Shown here: positions 26,601-41,600 of the stretch, in pieces | Position numbering within the stretch: the first letter of the stretch is position 1 | How the letters are laid out: each line of letters begins with the position of its first letter | DNA from: Phalacrocorax aristotelis | Taxonomy: Eukaryota > Chordata > Aves > Suliformes > Phalacrocoracidae | Direction of reading: 5' to 3' | DNA: 64,000 nucleotides | NCBI RefSeq assembly: GCF_949628215.1 | Contig: NC_134283.1 | Location: forward strand, 24,592,975-24,656,974 | The notes under the pieces: generated by a model | The model's database searches: none | What the model was told of the DNA's origin: nothing | The model's input: only the letters and a program-made list of their open reading frames with translations | Translations under genes and position numbers: made by a program

Positions 26601-29600
26601 ATCGAGCTGTGCCAGTCAGATTTTTGTCTTCTCTGTATGGTATGTGTTGCCTTGTCCTGTTGTCCCGGTACTTTTTGGCCAAACCAAAGTCAATAAGGAA
26701 TAACTTAAAGAAAAATGAAAATAGATTATATTCTTATACAATGCAAGACATCTTTCACTAGGCATTAGCTACGTTTTAAGGCATCCACACAATGTAACAG
26801 CCTACAGTTAAGAGGAAGCAAAGTAGCAGTGCAGAGTCACAACTAGCTTTAACTAGCCACTTCGAAAACTTAAGAGTGAATTAGTTCAAGCCTTTTCTCA
26901 ATCCAGTGGAATAGATTAGATTGTGCTACTCAGCATCTGTAGCTTAGTTCTGCAACTGTTTTATGTTACTGTTGTAGTCGGTATCACATTAGCTCGATAA
27001 CTACAGCGCACAATTTAGGAATGAATAGTATGTGTGAAAGCACGCTTCACAAACACCCCCCCCCCACTAGAGCAGTTTACACATATAGTTAATGGCAGCT
27101 CAGCAGTTTAATGCAAATGATGCACATCCTGTATTCTTCTGTCTCTAACACTGGCCATTCTGCAGAGCATAAGGCCAAAACCTTCAACAGCAAACAAGAC
27201 ATCTTGCTTTCGATCATATGCTCATTTTAAGACTACCAGTACACCATCACAGCACAATGACACACTTGCTGATGATATTAATACAGCCAGGAAGCTAGAA
27301 CCTAGTACATGTAATCCAATTTAGGTTTCTAATAACCAAGCTTGCCAATGATTTGATATTTAGCAACAACTGAGTGCGTGCTAATTAGCATCCTAACATA
27401 CAACCTATCTACAAAGGTTAATACAGACTGTACCTTCTTATGACAAGATTTCAGGACTAGGCAAAAAAAAGCTGAGGCAGAAGTACGTAAGGAACACTTC
27501 AAATTCTAGCCATCAGTCTTCAAGCTACAAATCATCAGGCTGAGCTCCCGATTCCAATGCTGGATTAATGCTACAGGATCAAGGACTACAATCCCTACAG
27601 ATTAATGAATACTGCAGAAGTAACTTGGATGGGGGAAGGAGATAATGGAAAGATGACATAAGGTTCAAGAAATTCTCAGTAAAAACCTATTCCGTATCCT
27701 CTTAAAGGTGATTCCAGAACAGACGATGCAGCTTTAAATGCAAACAAGTACTGGAGATTGATATGCAGGTATAGCTGCATCCAAGACTGAAACAAAGGCT
27801 CACTCTGGCACACTGAAGTGCTCTGAATTATAAAGTAACACTTGACATGGAAGTATCAAAGACACTGAAAGACTGAAAGTTTCTGAATTGCATGGTAGGT
27901 ATGTTTTAGAATTCTGGCTGAAGAATATTTTCTAACTATAGTAGTCTAGACAGGAAAAACAAAGCTAGAACCTTCTTAAACTACTGATGTCAGAGCAGAA
28001 AACCTTGAGTTGAAGCCTTGACATGATTTCTATGCAACCACAAAGCAAAGCAATTCTACATTTGCTGTTCTAGTGAAAGTCACCCTGAAAGCCCAGAATG
28101 CTTTGAGCAAGAGGACGTAAAACCAAGTTTTTAAACTACACTGGTCAGACCGTTAAGGAAGGCAGGGGTCTTGCCTTTTTTGCACCTGCCACAGCTACCA
28201 CTAGAGGTAGTTATTTACTTAGTGAGTACAGACGTGTTCTCCAGTTACCAGGAAAGTAGCTGTTTTGATACTAAACTCCTAAAACAGGTAGTATACAGCT
28301 TCTAAGTGACTACTATACTGTAAGTGCAACTTTCCTAGAAGCAAAGCCTGAGCTCAAATGCAATCTTATTTTCTGACTAAAGCTTTCTGGTCTGATGACA
28401 GCCTCTGATGTACAGTTCACAAGTTACTTCTGCAGGGACTTTGCCCATCAGTTTCATCAAAATACTACGCCTTGAGAAGGAGGGAAAAACCCAAACACTA
28501 TAGGGGAATAAACCAAGCACTATAGCGTCAGAACATTTTCACTGCACATTTATTTACAAAGTCCCAGTTCATGACTCAAAATAGTTAACACTGCAGGTGT
28601 GACTCTGATACATAATAGCTGATGTCTACCCCTTTTTAGCACAGACACTGTAAGACTACTTTCTTCAAATGAGTTATAAAAATAAATGATGCTCTGTCTC
28701 TTCCACAGCTGCTACAAGATCTCAATATTCGACCTGAGCAAGGTAATTCTGCATTCTTTCAAGACATATGGGTAGAGCCTCTTAAAAAACAAAAAGGGGG
28801 AATCAATTCAGCAACACACACCTGTTTTACACTAGTCAAGTAACTGGATATTATTTTAAAGCACTGACTTCTCTGGGGAAGTTTACTCTGTTTCCCAGCT
28901 TATGCTCATTCTGTATTTCCCATTCCAGATGAGTGGAAAGCAAAGGAGTAAGTCCATCTTGCAAAGAGTTAGGCTGGAAGATACAGCCTGATTTGGATGA
29001 GCACAGAATGTACCGATGCCAGCCAGCAGGAACACGGATGTATTGCCACAGATAACCTCGTACCACCTTAATTCTGTTTGTTGCACAATCAGCAGGAACT
29101 GGAGAAGTAGGGCAAGATTTTAGCCAAGAACAACTAGAGAAGTAGATCAAAGCCTCTGCCCCAGCTGATAAAGTTTCCATAGCAGAGAACAGAGAAGCCT
29201 GTCAGCTTGTGTACAGCTAGCTGCCTGGGATTTAATACATGAAGACTATAATTGTGGAAAGCTACAGGCTGATTCTATGACCAAAATCCTGAACTATGAT
29301 TCATATTCAGCAATTTCCAGCTGTCCTGCTACAAACTGGCCTATGTCTTCATTCCTCTCCAATTCATCTTCTCTTAAAGAGTCAGGAATACTATATTTAA
29401 CATGACAAGATAAGATCACGCTTCCCCAAGACACAGCTCGTTGGAGTAATTTCGTTTTATAAGCACAATGGATGAAAATATAAGAGTCCTCATTACACAT
29501 TTGGAAATATTTTTGACAAATACCGCAAGGGAAGGAGCCTGGGTGAAGTGATTACAGAACTACTCCACGTGCATTCAAAGACACCACAGGAACCCTACAG

Positions 29601-32600
29601 GAAGGTAAGCAGACAGCCCTTCACAGAAGCCCTGCTAGTCACTACGGTGGCACATCTATCCTCCTACACATTCAGTAGATTGCCTTTGAGTTTTAAAGGC
29701 AAAAAGGAAACCTGCTTCTGCATATGAAATCAAGCACATACATTTTGCCCTCTAATATCAAGTTTAGAAATAATTCCACAATTTAAACAAGCGCCACAGG
29801 GAAACATCTTAGTAATGTTACATGTTTGCCAAGTATGTCTGAATAATGCCAACATAAGAGGTGCTTTTGCAAGGTCTACATTCTCCAGAAAAACAAACAA
29901 AAAACCAAAACAAAACAAAAATAAAGCACATGAATTTGGGGTTGAGGTTGGAATAGGAGACAGTTCAGACCTGGTTTAATCCTGAGAAAGATGGGTCCTG
30001 AGAAGTACTAACAGTCATGCTTCTTTTCCTCTTCCCCACTGGAGATTCTAAACACTGAACAAACAATAGAGGGTGGCAGTGCATCAAACAGTATTGCTTA
30101 CATTGCAACAATGGCCGGCGCAGACAGGCAACACCGAGGCGTTCAAGAAAGAACAGGGTAGCCAAATGCCATCCTTCTTCCACCAAGCACTGTAGTTTTC
30201 AAAAAACTCTGAATGTTCTTTTTTTTCCAAGGAGAAAATTTGACAGATGTGACAAGGTAAATTTCAACTGTGAGCCACTCCAAAATTGTACTGCCTTGAC
30301 CAGTGATAGCAATGGTGACATTTGGCACTATTAAAAAAGGAAATTGAAGTTTTGCTTACAAAAGCATCCCTTGGTTCCACAAACTGCCCTTCCCCCAAAA
30401 GACATTTAGGAAAAGTAAATCTTCAGTAAGGAAGAGGTAGAAGGCATTTAGTCACCTTAAAGTTTACTTTCATAAGCATGCAGGGCTTATTTCTAGCAGA
30501 GCTGAAAATTCGTCTTTTAAGGTGGGAGCAAAATTTCTCCCCATCACCAAATTAAAATTTGAAAAACTCAATTTAATTTTTTAAAAATATGACTGACAGG
30601 AAGCTACTGGAACAAGATTACCATGCTATTCTAGTCTTTGTGGCTGACTTTCTTAAAACTGTGTACAGTCATCTCAAAAAACCCCAAAACTACAGTTAGT
30701 TACAAAAAGAAACATAGTAAATATTCTATGGTAGCCAAGCGCTCCCTAGATAAAGCACTTGGTTCCAAACTGAAGCAACCCATTCCTCATTTAGCTCATG
30801 TAAACCTATCAGTTTGCACATCAAGAATTACCTCCCTAATCTCAAACCCTACAAAAGTAATGAAGCCCATGCCTATAGACAGTGTTTACTTTACCACCAC
30901 ATCATTGCGTGGCTCCCTAGTCTACTAAAGGGAAAAAATACAATGGTTTACAGGCAATTTTGTTTTTCATTTCGGCTGATGCAAATCTAATGTGTTCCTC
31001 CACTAAAGTAAGCACAGCGGCAATTTCTAGGCCATTAGTCCACATCAAGATGAAACAGAGTGCAGCAATGCCAACCTAGCATGACTATGCGAAGTATAGA
31101 AAAATGGCCCAGCAACTGGAAATCAGAAACTAAAACTAGGAAAAAAACTGAAGTTTAAGTTATACTCTAAGTCATGCCAGAATAATAAGGAGCCTAACTG
31201 CTTGACACAGCAGAGAAAAATAGAGCTCTACAGAGTTAAAGTATGAAACTTGGGAACAGCAAAGTTTAACAGCAACAGGATTACATAAAGACTGCTTTTC
31301 AGCTGGACTTCCGAGCTTTTCCAACAATGGTTGGATCTAAACATTCAGTGCACTGCACCTCTTCAGACAAGAGTTGTTATCTTATGTTAATCAAGCTTTC
31401 CCCTTCTAATGTTGATGACCCTGAAGTTGGCATTCATACAGGCAAACAAAGGTAAACATTTTAAATACTAGTAGTGCCTAAAGAGATGAGACATTCTTGG
31501 ATGGCATATAGAGAAGATAAGTGGGAATCTTGCTTCCAATAAACAGCTTGATCACGTACATTTGTCCTGAAGTTAATTTCTATTAAGTAGCATGCTTAAT
31601 GCATTGCCAATGCTGCCTGTCTGCCCGAGCTCGACATACAAATTGCAGGATTAAGCATATTTCACTCAAGAGAACTAAAAATAAAATTAAAAGTTTTCTT
31701 CTATATAAGGTTTTCAACAGGAAACATGCACTTCTGACTACGTTTACCCATCCAAGCAAGTGCAACAACCTCAGCCCGCTCCCCCACCCTGCCTTTTTTT
31801 TCCTCCACAAAGCATATTGACAGCAATTTTTTGTTGTACAACATATTCAGGTACTCTACAATTTAACAGTTTTCTATCAACATATTCGCATAATTTATTT
31901 ATAAAGGCAATTGATCTATATGTTAAGTTATTAGTCATATCCACAATTCTGATGGCTGAAGAATTCTCTTTACCAGTCTGTCAATGCAAGATTTAATGCC
32001 CTAGTGACTGGTAGGTCAGGAGCTCCCACATTGGCATGAATTCTTTTCATCCCAGGAAGTCAGCCCCAAAGCCAAAGATAAGATTTGACTTTATATTTGA
32101 GGGGAAAAAAAATGCTATTACAACAGTCATCTCAATAATGAAACTCCATCATTGAGAAAAGTGCCTAAGTATTCTCTAGGGTTAGTTTATAGTCTTTTTG
32201 CAAGCCTAGAAATCATCTTGCAATGAAGTGCAGGTAGGTCACAGGGCAGGTCAGAGACCCACATGTGCATGCCAATGCATTTAGAAGCGGACACTAAGAA
32301 ATCCAAGTTCTCACATCAAAGAGCCATCCAAAACATCATTTTAGCAATGACTTTTAGAAAGGTTGTGCAGCTTGAATCACATAACATAGCCACTCCCTTT
32401 GGATCTTTTAAACAAAGAGCGTTAGACTAACCTTATTACAGTGACGCCCAATACCCATTAGGAAGTTATCTGGTTTAATGTCTCTGTGTATAAAATTCTT
32501 TGTGTGCACATATTCAATTCTACTGATCATCTGTAAAAAACAAAGTGACAACAAAACAGGTCAGATTTCAGTCGGAACAATACAATTCACTTAAACCTTC

Positions 32601-35600
32601 AATGAAAGCATGAATTTTTAGTGCTACAATCCTCTGCAACCTAACCTTATATATTTGCATAGTGAAAACCAAGTTTTTTCTTTATGCTGTTCAAATTTAT
32701 CTGTCATGTATGTTAAAATTCCATAATCTTAGTCAGGAAATGGCTGATTCAATACCTCAAGCTACTTTCCCAGACATTCAAGTTCATATGTATCCCATTA
32801 AAGAGTAATTTCTTTTTCTTACTTCACACAAAGTTTTTCTATACCTACCACAAGACAATTTTAAAGCTTATTCCCTCCCCCTGTCCCAGTTATTAATTCA
32901 TCTGGTTATTCATTCATCGTCAAGCACCACTATTCCAGGTAACAGTTTTCACAGAGCAAGTAACAACTTGATTGTGGCCCATACTGTCATATCTAGGCTA
33001 CTGTGATCCAGGAATAACAGTCAGCAGTGACGACTCTGGCACGTCCATATCTTCATATATGGTCATGCGATTTTTTGTGCATGAGATCACAACACATGCA
33101 TTTATGCAGTACAGCTTTCCAGCTACTAAGACACTCTTCATGCAGTCTTCAGTGAGTTGAATTGCTACATCATAACCTTGACAACTGTTCTACTGCGCTA
33201 TGCCCTAAAAGCCAGTTCCATGCACTGATATCATACACCCCGTCTATGTCTCCCAGATGACTACTAACCCGTGTTTATCATCCAAAGGAATACTGTACAA
33301 GCACCATACAGATTCCCTGGAAATACTCTAATGCCCAGACTCTAGCTAACGGAGCAGGCAAATGGCTCTCTAAATCAAGCATACCACTCACTGAAGGCAG
33401 CTGAGAATAAGGACTGCTGACCTTGTCTCCATACAAATGCCATGAGCTTCCTTGGCCAGGAGCCTGGGATTCTACGAGCATCTGGCTAAGTGACAGCTTG
33501 GTACTAAAACCAATTACGTAGTATTAGATGAAATTTAAACTACCATTGAAAATTCAACTTGAGAAAGCCTACTGCCTCTTTCAAGGAGCTGAAGACAGCA
33601 CAATCTAGCTCCTTAATAAATACCAAGAAATAAATATGGCTGGCCATTTCAAATCATTTACTGTCATGACCAAGCTGAAAAAATAACAATTGCTACAAAA
33701 AGACTTAACAGACCTCAGTTTTAGAGGCCTTGCTTGAGTTTGAGGTAGAGTGGCACCTCCACCAACAGCTTTAAGAACTGTCTTTAAGCACCACAACAAC
33801 CAAAACAGTATTTATTAGCTTGTGGTCTGCTACTAGACATTACAGGACATTGTGAGTGCACAGGGACATTCAATAAAAACAGACCTATAGGCTTGCATGT
33901 TGCCCACTTATCACTTCAGCTGGCCAACACACAACAGGTTTCCATTTAATCAGATCAAGCATAGCTGGAGACCGCTTCAGACCTCATACCACCCCCATGA
34001 CTGATATGGGGAGTTAATACACCCATATCAGTCTCAATACTTTATTCAAGTTGCACTTGTTAGATCTGCAGCATCAACAAGTTGGTATCTGTGCTGCCCT
34101 CCCACTACGGGCCTATGTACACTTTGTACGCCATAGCACAGAGAAGCCACCATCACTCCATTCCTATATAGGTCAAGTGTTCACTTAGCTATACACAATG
34201 CTGCATAACACGTTATTTAACCCACTCAAAGAGAACTATGTTGCACAAAGTACTTTAACTTCCTCACAGTAAAATTTGTACATACCTGGTCTGCTAACAT
34301 AAGTACTGTTTTCATCGTAAACCTGCGAGAACAGAAGTTGAATAGGTCTTCAAGGCTGGGACCAAGAAGATCCATAACTAGAACATTGTAGTCCTTTTCT
34401 TGACCATACCACCTGCAACGAAGAAAATTATTCAGCATTATCAGGAATCCTAACACAGCCCAGGATACCACTAGCCCTCTTGGCTGCAAGGGCACATTGC
34501 TGACTAATGTTCAATCTTGCAAGCTAACTAAAAACTGAGGCTAGTAGTGCCTTATTTTTCCCAGAAACAAAGTGCGAGGACAAACAGAATATACAAGTTG
34601 GCAAGTATGTATGCGCACTTTTAATTTTCCCTTGAGAAAACACTACTACATTTTAGCAGCAACCAAAAAACTAAACACCAAATTGCAATAAAAGCAGAAG
34701 CCATTATATGTCAATATACTGAGGTGTGTACAAAGTCTGAACTGAAACTCATCTGCAGGACACCTAACACTCATCATTGTTTCCTGCATTACTTAACTTC
34801 ACAGAAACATCCTAAACACTTTATAGGCTTTGTTTTCAGGTGTGACTTCTCTGCAACAGAGCAAAGTAGCTCATGCAGTTAAACTCATATACTACCTCTT
34901 TGTTCATTTATTCAAATTTAACAAACAGCAATCAAGTTCTAATGTCCTGTTCAGTAGAAGATGAGGACTCCTTACCCGGTTTTCAACATCATAAAGCAAA
35001 AAACACTTCAGTGTCATAAAAACAAAACCACAAATGTAGCAAAATATCAGTTGCAGCCAAACAGACTTATGTCCACCCTTAAGTGTCTGATGTATCAATT
35101 CGGGGCAAAAACCTAAATGTTAGCAATGTTGTGAGGACAAGCAGGCGGCCTCCCATGCATATTTTTCCTTCGAATCCAAGGCTAGCATTTCCATAATAGT
35201 ACTGCTTTATGTTATCTACAACTGGGGGATAGCATTTCACCACTGAAGCTGCTTGAGAAGACCTGGAGTCACACCCTTCACCTCTGCTAAACTCAGCTGT
35301 GAATTTCCATACTCTAAATGGGCAGTGAAAAACAGAACCTGAATATTCCTTCTACAGCCCTCCTGCACATTCCAAATACCCACAGTTAAGTGAGATGTGT
35401 GTGAAGAACTTTTTACAAAGCTGTGCTGAGTACCAGTACATCGCTGTAGACATTCAATACCTTATTGATCAGAAGGCTGCATGTGATTCTGCTGTTGCAA
35501 GGTACCTAGTCCTTATGACACTTGTAAAGGACAAGTACTAGTAGTCAATGTATACAGTACTGACCAGCTCTCTCCTAGAGGAGTCCTGAAGTTCCCAGCG

Positions 35601-38600
35601 ACAGTGGCACAGACAAGATGCGCCAAGAACGTACCCCATAATAAGAGCATGCAGATTAAAAAAAAAAAAATCCAAGATTCAGCTCAAACACTGTAGTAGC
35701 TGGGGCTTAAAGATCTGCATAGACATCTTGCTTCCACTTTCAGGCGATGATTCCATATGATTTAACACATAGTTGTCTGGAAAATAGCTATCACTGATAA
35801 TGACAAAAAATTCCTTGGTACTCACAGGATTCCAACCTTATCCAGGGTAGTTAAGTAAAATGTTTACAAAACCACAGAGAAAAGATTCTGTATTTGGATT
35901 CGATTCAAGAACTGCCAACCTGTACCTTCTCACTGTCAGGACTCTAGCAGAAACCATGCACTTCAATGTATTGTTGTGAAGTTGACTAAAATTATATATG
36001 AGCTGTGGGTCATACTCTATTGTTTTCCAGGTCAGCCTAGACCCTTTATTCATTCTCTACATCAAGAGAAGATGAAGAAAATATGTATTTTGAAAGCAGT
36101 CCTTCAAATGACATGTCAACAAAACAGTTTTCCTCCAACATGTTAATGACCATACCAATACTGTAAGTACTATTTATCAGTTTTTGCCTTCTAAAAATTC
36201 ACTATGACATACAAAAAAGCCTTACAAGTAACTCAATTAGGAAAGCATGCTAATGGTATTATTTGAAGAAGTCTAATTTATAAGAAGGTTAAAATATTCA
36301 CACTGCAACCTGACACCGAGCCATGAAACGCACAAATTTTGAGAAGACCTGCCTAGCTAGGCCCTTTTAAGGAGTGATCAGAAACTAGTTTCAACTGCAA
36401 GAGCAACAAAGAAGATTTAAAAATGCAATGCAGAGATGGAGAGTCAAAATGAGATGCTGTTGAGAAAAGTTCTTAATCAACTACAAACCAGCTTCAGTTT
36501 AAGAATTACTGACTATGCCTGTAAATCTACTTGGTTCCTATCAAAGTCACGTCTGCAACCGGCTGAGTAATTTCGACAAGGCTCTATAAACAACTCCATA
36601 GGTCACAGTTGAAAAATGAAATGTTATCATCACCTAGAGTAATGAAAACTGTACCAAATGACCTGCCCAGTTATTCTGGCATATGAAATCTAGGTTTGTT
36701 GTGAAAAAGTCTAAAGAACAATGAGCTGAATTGAAGCATTTTAAGGAGTACATCAAGATCTAGATAAAATATGATTTTCTTCAAGAAATGGAAGTCCAGT
36801 TCAGATGCTGAGAGTAACTGTCCAGTGCCCAAGGGACTGCAGTATAAGTGAAAAGGATCAAATATCAGTCTTCAACTGAGCTAAGAAAATTTAGTTACAG
36901 CATCACAGAAAAAGTGAAGGTCATGAAAAAGATGCCTACCCTGGGAGCTACATTTTATAAAGCATTTGGTTCCTCTGTAGGGATCTCTCTGCTTAGTAAG
37001 TGCAGTAATTCAGGTTGATTGCACAACCTCTATTTGGCCTACTTCTACACACGCACAAGAAAAATTTAATCTCCTGACCATTCTGCACTGGTGGAAAGCA
37101 ATATCAGCTCTGCAAACAAAGAAATAAGACAGGACCTCTGAACATTTTGTTTTCATATTTATCTGCCTCTAATTCCTTACAGGAGACTGCCACCATCTAT
37201 TCATTTCACTACTGGCAACTGAAACTGCTCCTAGGGTACTGTAGTAACTTGTACTTTATTTACTTTGCTAACACTGCAAGTAAGTCTTCATTTCTCTTGG
37301 AACATTTCCAGGGAAAAGGGGGATTAAGAATTAGGGCTATATCACGTCCATTCAAAGTACCTGCTACTACTGGCAGCTCCGAATAAAAATGTCGGAAGTC
37401 TTGGCTCTTCTTAGGAAACCTTAGTTATTATGATAATTAAAAGCTCAGCAAGTACTCCTTACTCCCATATTCACATAATCAATGTAAGATGGCATATAAG
37501 CTCACATTTTGGATAAGCAAAATAATACGGCAACAAACTGAGCACAACTCCAAAAAAAAGCTAGTGTCTCAAAGAAAATTCTTCAGAAGTTCTAATACGA
37601 CATCAGCAATGAAACTTGGAGCGAACTACTAATACGAAGGAATGATCCATACAAAGCCCTGGGCAACTATTAGGCAACATTACCATCTCAGAACACAAGT
37701 GTCCCACACGTCTGTTAGAGCTCCATGGACTTTTTTTAAGCACTCTTGGAAGTACTCTTTCTCATACTAAAGCTAAGGAAGCAAGAGCAGCAATACATTT
37801 TAAGCATCGGCACCCACTCTTGCCTCATCTGTTTAAAGCTACTGATTGAATTACTACAGATCCATCAGAATACAGTAAATATTCTTTATGGAGCTTCCTG
37901 TCAAAACACGGTTAAAGACTGAACACAGTAACCTTAATTTGACTTCAGTGACCTGTCTGATTCGAAAGATCAAGACTCACCACGTCAGCAAGTTTCTGAA
38001 TCATGCGGTTTAGCAGGCTGATATATTGTCCCAGTATACGCACATGGCTAAAATTTTGTAACATCTGGAATTTCAATATTTGAAGCTCTATGCTGAACAA
38101 CCAAGTCACAAGACACAGCGGTTTGAAACTATTTAGTTTTCAAATCCCATACAGCAAAATGGGTATGATGCCAGATCACATGACATGGGAATGTTTACTT
38201 GAACTCACGTGGGTTGTTTTTAACTCCCTTGACCAACCTTGATCCAAGCAAGTGAACTACTGATGCATAGCCCTTAGCAGTAAATGCTGTAGTCAGGCCT
38301 ACCCAAACATAAAATCCTTTTCTATTTTCAGAGCTTCATCTTTCAAAGATTGTAGGATGTATGTTCCAATGACTGCTTATTTTGTAAATAATATCAATGA
38401 CAAAAGTGTTTGAGCAAGTGTTCCTTAATAGCTTGGTTTTTTTTAACTGAGAAAACATTTTGTTTGGTTATTAGAGTATTCTCTTCACATCTAGGGTCAA
38501 ATTCAGGTAGGTCAGCTAGCAAAGAGAGGTGGGCAAAGGGCTAACAGAATTCAGATACAGGCCATGAAATTATAGGCCCATTTTCAGACTACTGTACCAC

Positions 38601-41600
38601 TTACACGATTTTAGCAGATAACCAGCAGTTTCATCTATTGCATCAGCACTTGTAATTACAACAATAACGTAACAAAACCAGCACAATTATCAAAGCCATG
38701 TCAGCTGGTCACATGATGGATTAAAGGGTTCAGAAGATTCCCATGAAAATATGTCAAATTCACATCAAGATGAACTAAATTGCTCAATAACTATTCAGCT
38801 GTTAATCACTGGTAAAGAAACCCTGAACCCCATGCATCCTGAAGCCATGAAGGTAGTAAAGGCATTGTCACCATTCGGATAATGGCATGCCATTTTCTCT
38901 ACAGTTTCTTACATACAAAACCAGAGCACCAGCTCAGTGTCACAAGAAAGTGTTCCTACTACCACAGTGACACAACTATTTTCCTCCAGCTAAATAAAAG
39001 CTCTCCTCAGCCAACACCTGCTTTGCCAGGTAACCTATCCTCCACTAAAGGCTTCTGTGAATTCAATTGCTGACTATTCCAGTGGAGGCTGTGGCAACCT
39101 GAAATTACAAACAGAACTGCAGAAGGTCACGCTTTTGTGAGACAAAAGAGCATCTCGTGGTGCCTCACTGCAAGGAAGTACAATGCTTCTGTGACAAGGC
39201 TTGAATAATTAAGTTCAAACCTTTATACTTCCAGAAGCCTTTACAGTCACATAAAAGAAGGCCAATTTGGACTCCTTTGACATTATATAAACTTTTACCA
39301 TGTTCATAATTCATAATATGTGACCCTGTGATCACTGTGTAGTCCTATGCAATTAGTTTCCCAGCACTTGGGCTTTCAAACACCAAGTGGAAGAGTTCAC
39401 ATGACAAAAATGGAGATTGTCAGAAGAACTAAGGTGGATTTAAAAAGCTGTTAGAACAAAAAGCACAGGGTGAACAAGCAAGCTGGAAAAAACTAACTAC
39501 TAGAATTACCTGAGATCACCTTATTAGTAAGTTTGACAAGTCAGCAGGCACATGGTCAGGGTGAATATGCAAGACTGGAAGGCCTCATGAACACAAAGGA
39601 TTCCAACATCCTACAGAAAACCAAATGACACTGAACTGATGAACACTCTGGAACTGTATTCCATTTCTGCAAGCACCAAGTCATTTATACAAAAGTCTCT
39701 GAACTAGGCATTAGTCAGGTGATGTAACTAAAGAGAAAACACAGACCTCCCTACAATCATACAGCTCTAACATCAGGCATCACTGAAAAATAACAAGTAA
39801 TTCTAACCAGAAAACGTATAAGTATTCTACAAAGGAACTGTGAAGCAATCTGTAGTGATAATTAAGGCGCTGACATGCAAGCCCTGTCAGCCATATTCAG
39901 GAAAAGAAATCCAAATCAGAACAGGGACAGAAAAGAGACTTCAAGAAAGATGGGACGGTGGTGACCTCTGTAATCATGTATTCAAACAGCCCAGCAAGGC
40001 AGCTAGAGTTATGCAACTCTTCTTCATACATACAGGCAGACTGTAATAGGGAGAAGGTTATTAACAAAATAAGAAATAAACAGGCCCTAACTGCCTATGG
40101 GTACAAGCATTTACCTTGTACACAGAAGCTTGCTCTCTCTGTCCAACAACAGAATCATGAGCACTGTCATGCTAACCTAGAAGGTTTTAACACTGTACCT
40201 GACTGATTCACAGACAGAATAGCATGCCATCCAAAACAGGTGCTGGATTTGGACCAAAGTGGTCCCTTCTGGTCCTAGGCTTCTCAGAACAGACATCTCC
40301 TGACAAATAATGATGTTTCAGACAAATTGGGAAGTATATTCTGCCTGTAAAAATATACTAATTTGAGTCTTAGCAGATACTGAAGCAACACATGTAAGAT
40401 TCATGTCTGAACTGACACATTTTATATTTCTAGTTTATCTTCCCCAAAGCTGGAAAAGCACTTAACTGTTAGCCAGCTAGGAGTAATATACATGAACCTA
40501 ATATAATATGGCATGACTGCAATACTGAAGTGGAATATTTAGCAGATGTCATCTAACATAGTTGCCATGGTGAGTACAAATTAGGCCACCCAAGTACTAA
40601 ATAAAGAAACAGCAATGAACACCCTACACTATGAAGTTAGACTCTATAAATAAAATTTGGTATCATTTTTTATACAGTTATGAGATAAATATGAATACAT
40701 GAAATATGCCAGTGCAACTCATCTCTTAAGCTATCAGGTAATTTCATCCGCCTAGTGTTCATTGCATACATACTTCCAAGTAGCTGACTTGCTGTTTTGC
40801 TAGCTGTTTAATGAGGTACATTAACACCAGGGAGGAAGCAAGGAGACCTCAAGTCAAGTTTCTTCCATGAAAGTCAGAAGGCTCAGTTCATTTGAGAAGG
40901 TAAACCATTAATCTGCTGTAGGTACAGGAAACATCTGAGGAGAAGTGTGTTTTGTTAGTACCTCTGCTGATCACCTGTTCCAAACAAGAGTAACACTGAA
41001 CTGGAAGGGCATACTTTTGCAGCTGTTTCTGCAAAGGCTGAGCTAAGGCAAAAAGGAAGAAAAGGGAAAAACCCACAAAATAAAAAAAGGACAGCTTCAT
41101 TCGTTTTCAAAGCGTGGTCTCTCTTGGATACCTCTAAGGAGTCCACAAAGACCAGTTAGAACAGAAGTTTAGATTTCTGTAAAACATAAAATAGATTTTG
41201 TTTAAAGACATTAATTATCTCAGTAGAAGAATTTTAGGTATTAAAGACTAGTTTTCTATTTTACTTGGAGCTACCAGAACATGAGGCTTCCTCTTATCTG
41301 CTAGAGTGCTTCTGCCCTTCAGTATGCAGCCTTAAGTAATAACAGAAGGTTAATTAATAGAAGGCTCTATTGCTAGGACCTTCTTCCTCATTACTTGCAG
41401 ACCTAGATGAAAGCATCGGTCTTACCAATGAAAAGACAACAGAAAACTTGAGACTTTATCTGACTACTAGTTTTGGCTTTGGTATAGTCTGTTTTGGTGG
41501 TTTTTTTTTTGTTGGGTGTGGGTTTTTTTTGTCAGGGGAAGTATTGGGGGTTGTTTTTTGTTTGTGGGTTTGGGTATTTTTCCAGTGGTGATTTTGGTTG

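Noticed and set aside
28851-29180. 109-codon minus-strand frame within a CSNK1A1 intron
   Set aside because: No family resemblance. A frame of this length is plausible by chance in several kilobases of intron.
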